From contig JAJKFL010000002.1 of NCBI GenBank assembly GCA_021186555.1, positions 9,609,001 through 9,673,000 of the forward strand: DNA of 64,000 nt. The letters are read 5' to 3'. Positions 52,401-60,540 of this stretch are shown here, piece after piece. Positions within the stretch are counted from its first letter, which is position 1, and every line of letters begins with the position of its first letter. A model generated the notes under the pieces. That model searched no databases and was not told where the DNA came from. It saw nothing but the letters and a program-made list of their open reading frames with translations. The position numbers and the translations under genes are program-made. This DNA is from Reticulitermes speratus. Lineage: Eukaryota; Arthropoda; Insecta; Blattodea; Rhinotermitidae.

Positions 52401-53065
52401 CTATTTAATTGGATGTGTATGGACTCCAGGCCCGGTCTGAACGCTTTGAAGAAACTTCTTGCCACTCTCAGAAATCAAAACGGGATTCCTCTATAGTCCA
52501 TCCCGTAGCGTAGTTACTATACGGACTACGCTAATCCCTCTCCCGTTAAATTAGGTTAAGAATTAAAAACTATTTTTGGAGAGCATTTAAGCAGCCATAA
52601 ACTAAATAACTTTCACAAATATGTTATATATCTGTAATTGATAATACAGCGGGGATGTCCCGCCTTAAAATAACTGAACCTCCTAATAGCAACACCGAAC
52701 AAAATGTAACACGACTACTTAACAAATTACGAGTGCCCTTAGCGACATGTAACATGTTACCTTTTGCACCTGTAACAAGTGTTTTTCGTAACATTCCATT
52801 ATTAAAGTAGTCTTTCTATCTTACAGGTCACTACTCATGGCGAAACCCTACCAATGGCTCATGGTTCATTCAGGCACTGTGTGAGGAGCTTGGCCTCCAC
52901 GGTCGTACCCGTGACCTGATGACCTTGCTCACTTTTGTGTGCCGACGCGTGGCCATTGACTACCATTCTAATGTTCCGCGTGACGAAAGGATGGACCTCA
53001 AGAAGCAGATTCCCTCCATAACTTCGATGCTCACGCGGCTCGTCTATTTCCGCCAAAATCAATAG
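40366..53065 (+). CDS. effector caspase, complete five-exon gene
   Basis: Cytosolic cysteine protease that cleaves after aspartate in apoptosis. Exons 40366-40469, 44102-44376, 48105-48280, 50183-50303, 52827-53065 join in phases 2, 1, 0, 1, giving 915 bases (304 residues plus TAG). The prodomain is short, about 45 residues, with no CARD or DED, as in executioner caspases. Catalytic His145 (MTHGEPG) and Cys187 (QACRG), S1-pocket Arg88 (SRSG) and Arg231 (YSWRN) are all present. DETD203|G is the likely linker cleavage site and SETD26 or KATD46 could release the prodomain. The small subunit ends [21 protein letters not shown]. Closest described insect relatives by pattern are Drice/Dcp-1; length fits the family. 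A 5' UTR exon must exist upstream, since an acceptor precedes the ATG. Confidence 0.93.
41087..41170. mobile_element. 84-bp hairpin MITE
   Basis: ACAGGGTATACACAAAAGAA ... and its near-perfect inverse form arms of about 31 bp around a short loop, flanked by TA on both sides. Ends ACAGGGTATACACA are mariner-like. It lies in caspase intron 1. Confidence 0.75.
41387..41715 (-). repeat. tRNA-derived SINE, family B
   Basis: Plus-strand view: GCATATGGGGGAGTGGAGGT, GCCCGCTTTACTTGGGCAAA, CTTCCGGTACCCATGAAATA and a degenerate reverse B box. Tandem with the next copy. Caspase intron 1. Confidence 0.55.
41735..42006 (-). repeat. tRNA-derived SINE, family B
   Basis: Plus-strand view: CAGGCCATGAAGGCCCAGAG, GGTATAGTTCTACTCCTTC, TTAACCTCGGCGCTAGATGG, CGGTCTGGACGGGTGCGGGA, CACCCCCACCGGAATTCATC and a reversed A box. 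One of the best-preserved copies. Confidence 0.75.
42062..42290 (+). repeat. SINE family B relative, plus strand, diverged
   Basis: TCAGTCAGTATAGGGACAAA head-like region and GGGTAAAGCGGCTGGGAATA near the end, as in other plus-strand family B copies. Poorly preserved. Confidence 0.4.
42770..42845 (+). mobile_element. LINE scrap
   Basis: [18 protein letters not shown] resembles [15 protein letters not shown] of the LINE at 18050-18670. About 75 bp in caspase intron 1. Confidence 0.4.
43270..43505 (+). repeat. SINE family B copy, plus strand
   Basis: ATAGTCAATATAGTGACAAG head, then TCTGGAGGTCACCCACCCTC, ATGCAGTGGGCATTTGGGAT and TCTGACGTCGGGGATAAGGA, in the order of plus-strand family B copies at 61418 and 61873. 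Confidence 0.5.
43690..43750 (-). repeat. Penelope-type hammerhead-like motif
   Basis: Minus strand: ATGAAGATGGCTATAGAC, AATATTCGAAACATGTAGGA. GAAGATGGC and GAAACATGTAG match the other motifs in position; stem II is poor. Caspase intron 1. Confidence 0.35.
44102..44376 (+). CDS. caspase exon 2, start of the large subunit
   Basis: Encodes [20 protein letters not shown], then [20 protein letters not shown], the Arg-pocket strand [11 protein letters not shown], and [20 protein letters not shown]. Donor GGAAA|GTACGT, phase 1. Confidence 0.95.
44453..44747. repeat. approximately 49-bp tandem repeat, 6 units
   Basis: Units of the form GTTATCAGCAGTGTCCAGTC plus CTACACAGATTAAGGTACCG-like spacer, diverging outward. 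They begin about 75 bp after the caspase exon 2 donor. Confidence 0.75.
45222..45425 (+). repeat. SINE family B copy, plus strand
   Basis: TATTCAGACCAGCTCTGGGA, GGAAACGAAGTAAATGAGGT, AAAGCGGTCGAGGCGTGAAG and TATTGCCGAGGTTAAA match the reverse complement of the minus-strand copies. Head degenerate. Confidence 0.5.
46455..46752 (-). repeat. tRNA-derived SINE, family B, best-preserved copy
   Basis: Plus-strand view from GGTAAAGGTAAAGTTCTCCC through GGCCCAGAGGGGGAGTAGAG and AGGCTGGGTGGGCCCCAGGG to the reversed B box GGGATTCGATCCC and reversed A box (GAGTCGCTATACCGATTTCG). About 298 bp. Caspase intron 2. Use this copy as reference for the family. Confidence 0.8.
48105..48280 (+). CDS. caspase exon 3, catalytic histidine
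   Basis: Encodes [20 protein letters not shown], then [19 protein letters not shown]. The His of THGE is the catalytic base partner. The exon ends exactly before the Ala-Cys of the active site (ATACAG|GTAAAG, phase 0). Confidence 0.96.
48565..48735. repeat. nested palindrome with hammerhead-like core
   Basis: Outer arms GAGATCTGCGTTCTTCTGGG and CCCGGAAGAACGCAGATCTC enclose a perfect hairpin (AGTCCGAGAAGC...TCGGACT, 48607-48634). Then comes GAAGATGGGAC, loop, GTCCCGAAACGTCGGTAA, ending ACACGGCGCAGC. Stem II GGGAC/GTCCC is perfect. The base before UGAAGA is G rather than the hammerhead C. Caspase intron 3, 285 bp after exon 3. Confidence 0.65.
49250..49355 (-). repeat. Penelope-type terminal repeat, minus copy
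   Basis: Minus strand: CTGAATATGACCGAGGAGGC, CGAAACATGTACGAG, then AAATAATAAATACATTTGTG. It is the inverse partner of 49705-49805. Confidence 0.5.
49705..49805 (+). repeat. Penelope-type terminal repeat, plus copy
   Basis: CTTAAGATGGCCGAGAAGGC, CGAAACGTGTAGG, then TTAAATAATAAATACATTTG, with stem II GGCC/GGCC closed by GAGA and GAAAC. Inverted with respect to 49250-49355, 350 bp apart. Caspase intron 3. Confidence 0.55.
50183..50303 (+). CDS. caspase exon 4, active-site cysteine and interdomain linker
   Basis: Encodes [20 protein letters not shown], then [16 protein letters not shown]. It supplies the catalytic Cys, the DETD|G maturation site and the start of the small subunit. Donor GAAG|GTACGT, phase 1. 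Confidence 0.96.
50826..51045 (-). repeat. tRNA-derived SINE, family B
   Basis: Plus-strand view: TCTCTGTGCAAGCCATGAAG, TTAACCTCGGCTCAAGATGG, GGCCGCTTTACCCCCAGGAA, then decay before the reversed B box. Caspase intron 4. Confidence 0.65.
51795..52013. repeat. long palindrome with 22-bp perfect core stem
   Basis: GTTTCCGCCATTTTGGCCAT (51884-) and ATGGCCAAAATGGCGGAAAC (to 51935) form a 22-bp perfect stem with a loop TCCCTGTGG. Outer arms (TAAGACGCATAAAAC / GTTTTACGCATTTTATG, TAGTAAAAT-type ends) extend it to roughly 100 bp per side. Same general order as the hammerhead-like repeats (GGC stem then GGAAAC). Caspase intron 4. Confidence 0.65.
52255..52545 (-). repeat. tRNA-derived SINE, family B
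   Basis: Plus-strand view: GGGGGAGGGAAGTTATAGCT, TTAACCTCTGCTCTAGGTGG, GCTGCTTTGTCTCCTGAGAA, then TATACGGACTACGCTAATCC as the reversed head. It ends about 280 bp before caspase exon 5. Confidence 0.65.
52827..53065 (+). CDS. caspase exon 5, small subunit and stop
   Basis: Encodes [20 protein letters not shown], then [20 protein letters not shown] and [19 protein letters not shown] before TAG. It holds the Arg231 substrate-pocket residue and the dimer-interface strand. Confidence 0.96.
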
Positions 53066-53284
53066 ACGTGATCAGCGTTAGGCGCTCTACTGACCTCGAG
53101 CGTTGCTGTGCCCTCGGTACAGAGGGTGACGCCTCCAACCAGACAGCAGCAGTGGCACTGTGTGTTTCCCGTCAATAATTTATGTCCCAATTATTAAATT
53201 TCTACTCAGAATATTGACAGGTGTTGCACATTGTGTCAATATGGCCAGCAATTACGATAACAATAGTAATTAAAGAAATGGTAA

Positions 53285-53515
53285 TTTCAGATCTTCGCTC
53301 TTCTGGGATTTTAGGCAGCGTAGGTTTGTAGTTTGTTACCGAAGTTTCGGGACAACCTGTCGGTCCCATCTTCAAGGATCAAACAGTCCAAGAGGACCCT
53401 TGAAAATGGGGCCGATAGGTTGTCCCGAAACGTCGGTAACAAACTACCAATTTACTCTGCGTGAAATCCCATTAGAGCGAAGATATCATTTACACCGCAG
53501 CGGAAGCCTGAAATC
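53285..53515. repeat. palindromic Penelope-type terminal repeat pair
   Basis: Left arm (minus) and right arm (plus) each carry TTGTCCCGAAACGTCGGTAA or its near match, around a spacer at 53370-53400. Outer arms (TCTTCGCTCTTCTGGGATTT / AATCCCATTAGAGCGAAGA) extend the palindrome. It starts 220 bp after the caspase stop. The right side (CCGCAGCGGAAGCCTGAAAT) is shared with 23410-23430. Confidence 0.65.
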
Positions 53516-54121
53516 TCGAGTTATAATTTATTGTAGCTATAATTCAACCATACCTGTAACGTTAAGTCAACAACCTGAAGCACGCAGAAGAGAAAAGAAC
53601 CGAATAGTACGCCAGAAGGACAGGGAGGAAAGAAGAACATCTGTTTTTACAAGGTTCCCATGCATCCCCTGCTCGCCCTTCTTATAAGGGCAGTAATGGA
53701 AATGAAGCTTTAGAGTAGTAAGACGTAATAGCTTGACACAGGGTCCACGGAATATTCGTTTTAGGTTTAAAGTTACAAAAGAGTGACAAATGTATCCTAG
53801 CACTTGCCGCATTAATACTTAAAGCGTCTGCGTTTTTCGCACAGAGGGTATTTCTGGCTTTACAGTACTTAGAACACCCATTCAATTATCTCCCTAAAGA
53901 GTCCAAGAGATTTATCTTTTTTTAGTGATGGTGCAATATGTTTTCTGTGAGGTTGGAACTGAATTTTTATATATCATTTAAAACAAAAATTATGTTCGAA
54001 TGGGTTAGTAGTGAAGAGCATAGCTGCCAAACGTAACGATTGAAAACAAATTGTATCTTTCTTAAAAATTCCTGAGTGAATTTGATAACAAAAATTGTAC
54101 AGCACGTAGGTTATCCAAGAC

Positions 54122-54290
54122 ATGTCACCCCCGCCATGCAGGCCCAGAGGCGGAGGAAAGGTATAGCTCTACTCATTCACAACCTCGGCGCCACAAGGGG
54201 GTGAGTGGTCAACGCCAAGCCCCGGCCACTTTACTCTCGGGAATGAAACGATACCCACTGTGCATGGGGCTGGGTGGGTATCCAAAGCAT
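54122..54290 (-). repeat. tRNA-derived SINE, family B, truncated
   Basis: Plus-strand view: CATGCAGGCCCAGAGGCGGA, ACAACCTCGGCGCCACAAGG, CGGCCACTTTACTCTCGGGA, GGGGCTGGGTGGGTATCC. The tRNA-like head is missing. Confidence 0.65.
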
Positions 54291-54506
54291 AAGCAAGTAT
54301 AATTTAGAATGTTTATTAATTCATTCACACTTATTTACTATAACATTACACAACTGATATGAAAAAATAGTGAATGTACCTTTACGTTTATTCATTGTAA
54401 TATTAAACATATGAATGTGGGAGAAACCTACCACATTTTTTCCACTTGTATGTAATAGAAGTGGAAAACGTGCATTTGCATTTAACGTCTTCAACGTCCT
54501 TCCCGC

Positions 54507-55322
54507 TTGGTCCTGTTTTACGTATGTGCAGAGTGTTGTTTCACTTCCCTTGGTCGTGTTTTACATATCTGCAGAGTGTTGTTTCACTTCCCTTGGTCCT
54601 GTTTTACGTATCTGCAGAGTGTTGTTTCACTTCCCTTGGTCGTGTTTTACATATCTGCAGAGTGTTGTTTCACTTCCCTTGGTCGTGTTTTACATATCTG
54701 CAGAGTGTTGTTTCACTTCCCTTGTTCGTGTTTTACATATCTGCAGAGTGTTGTTTCACTTCCCTTGGTCGTGTTTTACATATCTGCAGAGTGTTGTTTC
54801 ACTTCCCTTGGTCCTGTTTTACGTATCTGCAGAGTGTTGTTTCACTTCCCTTGGTCCTGTTTTACGTATCTGCAGAGTGTTGTTTCACTTCCCTTGGTCG
54901 TGTTTTACATATCTGCAGAGTGTTGTTTCACTTCCCTTGGTCGTGTTTTACATATCTGCAGAGTGTTGTTTCACTTCCCTTGGTCGTGTTTTACATATCT
55001 GCAGAGTGTTTCACTTCCCTTGGTCGTGTTTTACATATCTGCAGAGTGTTGTTTCACTTCCCTTGGTCCTGTTTTACGTATCTGCAGAGTGTTGTTTCAC
55101 TTCCCTTGGTCCTGTTTTACGTATCTGCAGAGTGTTGTTTCACTTCCCTTGGTCCTGTTTTACGTATCTGCAGAGTGTTGTTTCACTTCCCTTGGTCCTG
55201 TTTTACGTATCTGCAGAGTGTTGTTTCACTTCCCTTGGTCCTGTTTTACGTATCTGCAGAGTGTTGTTTCACTTCCCTTGGTCCTGTTTTACGTATCTGC
55301 AGAGTGTTGTTTCACTTCCTTG
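54507..55322 (+). repeat. 43-bp minisatellite, about 19 units, open in all three forward frames
   Basis: Unit TGGTCGTGTTTTACATATCT followed by GCAGAGTGTTGTTTCACTTC and CCT. Two variants alternate: A (GGTCCTG...ACGTATC) and B (GGTCGTG...ACATATC). Unit order reads A B A B B B B A A B B B B A A A A A A; unit 12 lacks three bases. Since 43 is 1 modulo 3 and the unit has no stop in any forward frame, all three forward frames stay open for over 800 bp (278-367 residues). I do not regard these as genes. Confidence 0.92.
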
Positions 55323-56093
55323 GTCGTGTTTCCTCGTGTTTGATATGTTCTGGTCAAACCCTTTTCCACACTCGTCGCTTACGGCACCAAGGTTTGTGGG
55401 AAAGAAGTGCGAAGTGTATTTTCAGCAACATACTGCAGAATTCAGTCCTCTGCTCAACCGTTTGTCTGTAGCTGGGCGTTTTGTGGTTGACCAGAAATGT
55501 ATCAACAGAAAATCTTAATGCTTCCCACACTGTCTTCGCAGTCCTTTCAGGTAAGGTAAATGGTAAATTTGTCCCTGTCAAATCAATTGAGTTAGTAAGG
55601 TTAGGTACTTTTTTATTAAGCATGTTTCTGCAGGAAAGGAAATTTCACTTGCACAGAAATTATTTTCTCAGTAGATATTGTATTCCAGGTTCAATAACGA
55701 TTTTACAGCCGTCATTTACATTTGAAATTCCATTGGGTTTTATAGTAATGTGTGATGGAAGGTCAGGATGTAAGCTGATATCATGTTTTTGTGTATATCC
55801 TTCTAGTAAATGTTATGGACTGAATTTAACCCTCTGCACAGGAACGAGAAATGAAAGTTCTGTCCTATCCAGTTCTCCCCTATTTCGGAAAGAGCATGGC
55901 TTTTTGGAAGGTGCACAGGTTTCGCCCCTTTTTCCTTCTGGTAACAACAACGTGTAAGCGAAAATGAGCACGGTGCACTGGTGGAATCACATGCGCAGGA
56001 TGTTGGTTGTATTGACGTTATATTATGAGGACACAAAGTCAATACAACTAACACCGTAAAGCTTTAAACAAATCCAATTATTTAACACCCCCA

Positions 56094-57200
56094 ATGCAAT
56101 TCAGGTATATGAAGGTGAGAGATTCAGAGAAACAGAACAATATTAATTTTCTTCATATTAAAATTTCAAAAGATAAAAACAATGTGCAATTCACAGTTTT
56201 TAGAAAAGCAACAACAACAGATATAATCTTCCCAAATGATTCATGCTACCCACCAGAATATAAGTTAGCAGCCTTTAGCTATTTAATCAATTGCATGCTA
56301 ACATACCCCATAAATGACTCTGGGAAAACAAAATAAATAGAAATGATAAAACAAATTTTACATAACAATAAATACGATAACACAATTATAAACAAAGCGA
56401 TTCAAAGACAAGGAAACACAAATTCTAAGTGTAAACAAAACAGACCACAAAAGAATAGGCAAAATTTACATACGTAGGTTGAAAAATTAAATACATGAAG
56501 AAATTGTTATGATCCCCAACCTTAAAATATACTTCAATACAGATAACACCATTGGAAAACTATTAAACTTAAAGAGTGTAATTAATACAAAAAACTTCCT
56601 AATACAAAAAAAATTTAATAAACGTGGTATCTGTCAATTAACCTGTCCAGATTGTTATATAAAATATATTGGACAGACAGATCTTTTTAATAAGATTTAA
56701 AGAGCATTTTCATGGTTTTAAATATGCAGATGGTAAATCAAAATTTGCCCAACACTTACTAAACTATGGGCACTCTATCGGTCCTATTGAGGATATCGCG
56801 AAAATCATTCACGTGGTAAATAAGGGCGGACTAAAGAACACAATGCCGATCCCAGTGGCCGCGCGGTCTAAGGCGTGAGTCTGCGGCCGCTCGCTTGCTG
56901 GGATTGTGGGTTCGATTCCCGCCGGAGGCATGGATGTCTGTCTCTTGTGAGTGTTGTGTGTTGTCAGGTAGAGGTCTCTGCGTCGGGCTGGTCACTCTTC
57001 CAGAGGGGTCCTACCGAGTGTGGTGTGTGTCTGAGTGTGATCGTGAAGCCTCGATAATGAGGAGACCTAAGCCCCCAAGGGGCTGTCGAGCCATAGGAAA
57101 AAAAAGATAACACAATGGAAAATTTTCATTTTTAATATAACGCGATTAGATAATCAGTTTAATGACAAACACACTGCGAAGACCAGTCTATTATATGATG
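56094..57200 (+). mobile_element. Penelope-like element, RT thumb and GIY-YIG nuclease, broken
   Basis: 56094-56336 encodes the end of a Penelope-type reverse transcriptase (NNINFLHIKISKDKNNVQF, FPNDSCYPPEYKLAAFSYLI). After a linker with stops, 56509-56845 holds KRGICQLTCPDCYIKYIGQT, then RFKEHFHGFKYADGKSKFAQ and HLLNYGHSIGPIEDI, a GIY-YIG endonuclease with the Cys pair and YIG motif; a one-base shift breaks it near 56690. A family A SINE interrupts it at 56846. The end of the protein (NTMENFHF, then a DKHTAKTSLLYDAII-like tail) resumes at 57109-57215. It is a decayed copy. Confidence 0.8.
56846..57108 (+). repeat. tRNA-derived SINE, family A, full length with target duplication
   Basis: Head GATCCCAGTGGCCGCGCGGT (A box) and GGGTTCGATTCCC (B box), body GTAGAGGTCTCTGCGTCGGG and CCTACCGAGTGTG, end GGGGCTGTCGAGCCATAGG plus A tail. 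AACACAATG at 56837-56845 and 57109-57117 is the target duplication. Reference copy for the family. Confidence 0.9.
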
Positions 57201-57914
57201 CGATAATTCTAAATAGTACGGACAGAGGGCACCAATAGTCACGACCTCCCTGTGGTAGCCTAACCTGCAAATAGCCTAGACCTTGATTTGAACCTCAGTC
57301 GTCTATTGGAACGTAAACAGCGAACACACCAAGCTGAAAATACGAGATCGCTAAACTATTATCATTATCTGTTAAATAGTTTAATAATTTTTACTCAAAA
57401 ACTAAGAAAATCGAAAGAGGGTATTAAGTAAAAACTGAAATAAAAGTGACAAGAAGAACTAAAACATGTAAGTAATCGAATTCCCGTTTCGTACCCCGAC
57501 AGTAATAATCATCCATCAACTATTATCATTTTGTGCATATGATGTACAAAATTTAATATCTTTACAGAGTATCGCCACATAAATAACTCCCCCAAAACTC
57601 ACGTGACACTTATCCATAGATTCTACTCATCTACACTGTCACCGACGCCTAGACTCCAACTACATTTTGCTATATATAACCACAAATACATCGATTCCCA
57701 TTTTACCCGTTGCATTTAAGAAAACATTTATACATGTAAAATTTATCCAATAATGTAATAACTTTTAATCATTAATTACCTAATGTGGACCAATACGGTT
57801 TTACAACTTATTGTAAAAAATCGGAAAACCTGTGGGATCCCGCGAAAACATAAAGCATTATGTATTATACTTATTATGTATTATAACTTACCTTACTTTT
57901 AAATATTCTGTTTA

Positions 57915-57965
57915 AGGCCTGATTATGATCGACTCGACCGAAATATGTAGCTACTGCATAAAAAC
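57915..57965 (+). repeat. hammerhead-like motif, possible 3' terminal repeat of the Penelope element
   Basis: CCTGATTATGATCGACTCGA, then CCGAAATATGTAGCTACTGC. CUGAUUA (57919-57925) differs from CUGANGA at one position (G8 to U). GAAA is at 57940-57943. Same strand as the Penelope-like coding remnant 700 bp upstream. Confidence 0.4.
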
Positions 57966-58224
57966 ACAGTTGTGTTAGACTGAACCATGTAAGTGTTTGT
58001 TATTGAAAACCAATGGTTCATTGGCGACATATTGTAAACATTGTACAATTCTGTATTATTATAGAGTGCTGGCAGTAACAATTTGGTATAACCTTTGCTT
58101 TTTTTGCACTTGTTTTATGAGCGAACTTTAGATAAAATATTTAATTAAGATTTTCCATTGAATTTCCAACGCTTTTTACATCAGTTTCTGTATTAATATT
58201 TTATGGTGATGTCTGTTCCTTTTG

Positions 58225-58412
58225 AGGCCCGGGTTCAATCCCAGACCAGTTTACGTGGGACTTGTGATGGAAACAGTACCACTGGGACAGGTATTTCTCC
58301 GAGTACTTCGGCTTTCCCCTGTCAGTGTCATTCAACCAATGCTGCGTACTCAATCATACATCTATTACCGAGGCTATGTAATCTCGGAGATTGACAGCCT
58401 TGTTAAAGAACA
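58225..58412 (+). repeat. tRNA-related SINE, family E
   Basis: Starts near a B box (CGGGTTCAATCCCAG), continues GTACCACTGGGACAGGTATT, CTCCGAGTACTTCGGCTTTC, ending ATCTCGGAGATTGACAGCC. Head truncated. Single copy. Confidence 0.45.
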
Positions 58413-58460
58413 CACTTAAAGAAAAGTGGCTAAACGATGGCGGATGAATTTATTCTAGCG

Positions 58461-58658
58461 CATGGGCTTCCAGTCCTTTTATGGCAAAGGGCCACGCCCT
58501 TTATTGTGGGCTGATTCGCGGGCCGCATGTGCAAAAATAACAAGTGGTATACCTAAGCGCCTAAATTACTGTGTCAATTTTATAGTATATACATGATTTA
58601 CAAATGTGCCCGCGGGTCGCATGATACAACCTGACGGGCCGCGGGTTGCAGACCCATG
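58461..58658. mobile_element. hAT-type MITE with 8-bp target duplication
   Basis: Ends CATGGGCTTCCAG and GCAGACCCATG are imperfect inverted repeats. TTCTAGCG (58453-58460) and TTCTAGTG (58659-58666) are an 8-bp duplication with one mismatch, as for hAT elements. Interior GGGCTGATTCGCGGGCCGCA. Uninterrupted relative of 33806-34173. Confidence 0.75.
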
Positions 58659-59034
58659 TTCTAGTGCAAATGTGTAACTAAATATATATGCGTAGTTATT
58701 GCTAAGCTCACCATGACAGTATCAGTGTACCGGGAAGAACGAGCGTTATGTAATCTGTCTGTGACTTTCTTCCATGTGTATTGTAACCTTTCACGTTAAC
58801 CGGATTCTCAAGGTACACGAGTGTCCGTATTTGGTCACAATGTAGGCTACATCTTACCGACCGCATCTCTATTTCTTTTCTGAACGCCCAGGGTTTAATT
58901 ATTGTGTACACACGTGGTTTATTTAACGATGCTGTCAGTAAAGATTATGTAGTGTGTAATGGTATGATAATTAATAATGAAGTGGAAATAATCTAAGTGG
59001 CAGTGACCTAATTTGATGTACTGTCCCAGCATAC

Positions 59035-59280
59035 AGGGGTTTGGTGGGGAAACCTGATGAGAGACCACTTGGAAGACAAAGGAGTAGTTAAAAGTATAAT
59101 ATTAAAATGGATCTCCAAGAAGTAAAATGGGGATTTGAACTTGACTGACCTGGCTTGGGATAGGGACAAGTGGCGGGCCCTTGTGAAAGCAGTAATGCAA
59201 TTTCGGGGAATTTCTTGACTAGCTGAGGAATCCTTAGCTTCTGACGAAGACCTGTGCTCCATGGAGTTACTTAGTCGAAC
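59035..59280 (+). mobile_element. LINE 3' end (same family as 18050-18670)
   Basis: [43 protein letters not shown], then the shared 3' untranslated end to CATGGAGTTACTTAGTC. One or two frameshifts. Just upstream of the chimeric SINE. Confidence 0.7.
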
Positions 59281-59306
59281 ATTTTCATAAGCTATAGCCT
59301 TGGAGC

Positions 59307-59705
59307 GCCGATCCCAGTGGCCGCGCGGTCTAAGGCGTGGGTCTGCAGCCGCTCGCTTACTAGGATCGTGGGTTTGAATCCCACCAGGGGCATGGATGTT
59401 TGTGTTGTGTTAGATGTATGGACGATAGCATGAAACATAAGGTGACATGCAGGACAAAAAGGACTTCAACAGTACAAATGGATCAAAAGGGAAAACCCAG
59501 GAATTAATACAAAAAAAAAAAAATCCTACCGGGGGCATGGATGTCTGTCTATTGTGAGTGTTGTTAGGTAGAGGTCTCTGCGACGGGCTGGTCTCTCGTC
59601 CAGAGGAGTCCTACCGAGTGTGATGTGTCTATAAATTGTGATCGTGAAGCCTCGAAAAATGAGGCGGCCTAGGCCCCCAAGGGGCTGTCGAGCCATTGAA
59701 AAAAA
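59307..59705 (+). mobile_element. chimeric family A SINE with 13-bp target duplication
   Basis: A SINE head (59307-about 59400, ending GGGGCATGGATGTTTG) and a SINE body and tail (about 59524-59705, starting ACCGGGGGCATGGATGTCTG) flank 120 bp of foreign sequence with a 13-A run. ATAGCCTTGGAGC at 59294-59306 and 59706-59718 is the target duplication for the whole unit. Confidence 0.75.
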
Positions 59706-59836
59706 ATAGCCTTGGAGCAATTAATTCAATGAACTGACTCGGAATCTGCAACCACTTTCTTTTACCCACGAATTAGTTTCATGATCTTTGAAAGTTCAAT
59801 GGAAGGTCTCTCCCTTTTGACTGTTTACACATTTTT

Positions 59837-60074
59837 TTGTCATGGCTTGACAGCCCCTAGTGGGCCAGGGTCTCCTCACTGTCGAGGCTTCACGATCACA
59901 CTCGGTAGGACTCTTCTGCACGAATGATCAGCCCGTCGCAGAGACCTCTACCTGCAAACACACAACACTCACAAGAGAGACACCCATACATCCGTCGGGA
60001 TTCGAACCCGCAATCCCAGCAAGCGAGCAGCCGCAGACCAACGCATTAGACGGCGCGACCACTGGGATCGGCGT
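59837..60074 (-). repeat. tRNA-derived SINE, family A
   Basis: Plus-strand view: GACAGCCCCTAGTGGGCCAG, CGATCACACTCGGTAGGACT, reverse B box GGGATTCGAACCC, then GCGCGACCACTGGGATCGGC. Complete head. Confidence 0.85.
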
Positions 60075-60264
60075 TTACATATTATGTACAGCTTAATTAT
60101 ACTGTAAACGCAACCACAAGCCTTTTAAGAATCTCAAAATGTGTCTTGAAAAAAGTTTCATTGTCAAGTCGAGGTGATAAAAATTATGTATACGGCTTAA
60201 GACTTCCATTCGTATTATACGTAAATTTTAATTTTCCATTTCAGTGTGTGCTCACTAAACTGGT

Positions 60265-60540
60265 CGAGGTAAAGGCGTCTCTGTGCATGTCAAATGAAGG
60301 CATATGTGGGGAGGAGAGGAAGAGCTCTACTCATGCTTTAACCTCGACATTAGATGGAGTTGAGTGATCAGCTTCACGCCCCCCGGCCGTTTCACCCCCT
60401 GGGAAAGAACCACAGATGCCGTTTTTTACAGAAGACTGGGTGGGTACCAGAACCGGTCTGGACGTGTAGGAGAAGAAATAAATCGATTGCTTGTATCGGG
60501 AATCGAAACCCCGCCAGCACACATGATCACAGTAGTGTCT
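60265..60540 (-). repeat. tRNA-derived SINE, family B
   Basis: Plus-strand view: CTCTGTGCATGTCAAATGAA, TTAACCTCGACATTAGATGG, GCCGTTTCACCCCCTGGGAA, CGGTCTGGACGTGTAGGAGA, reverse B box GGGAATCGAAACCCC. Moderately diverged. Confidence 0.65.

Noticed and set aside
23195..53515. CRISPR-like arrays or att sites in the palindromic repeats
   Set aside because: The repeats are inverted pairs, not regularly spaced direct repeats, and the genome is animal.
54415..55518. Three overlapping ORFs of 278-367 residues with repeated Cys/Phe/Leu-rich sequence
   Set aside because: All are readings of one 43-bp tandem repeat in three frames. No frame has a distinctive domain, and the frame content is forced by the unit.
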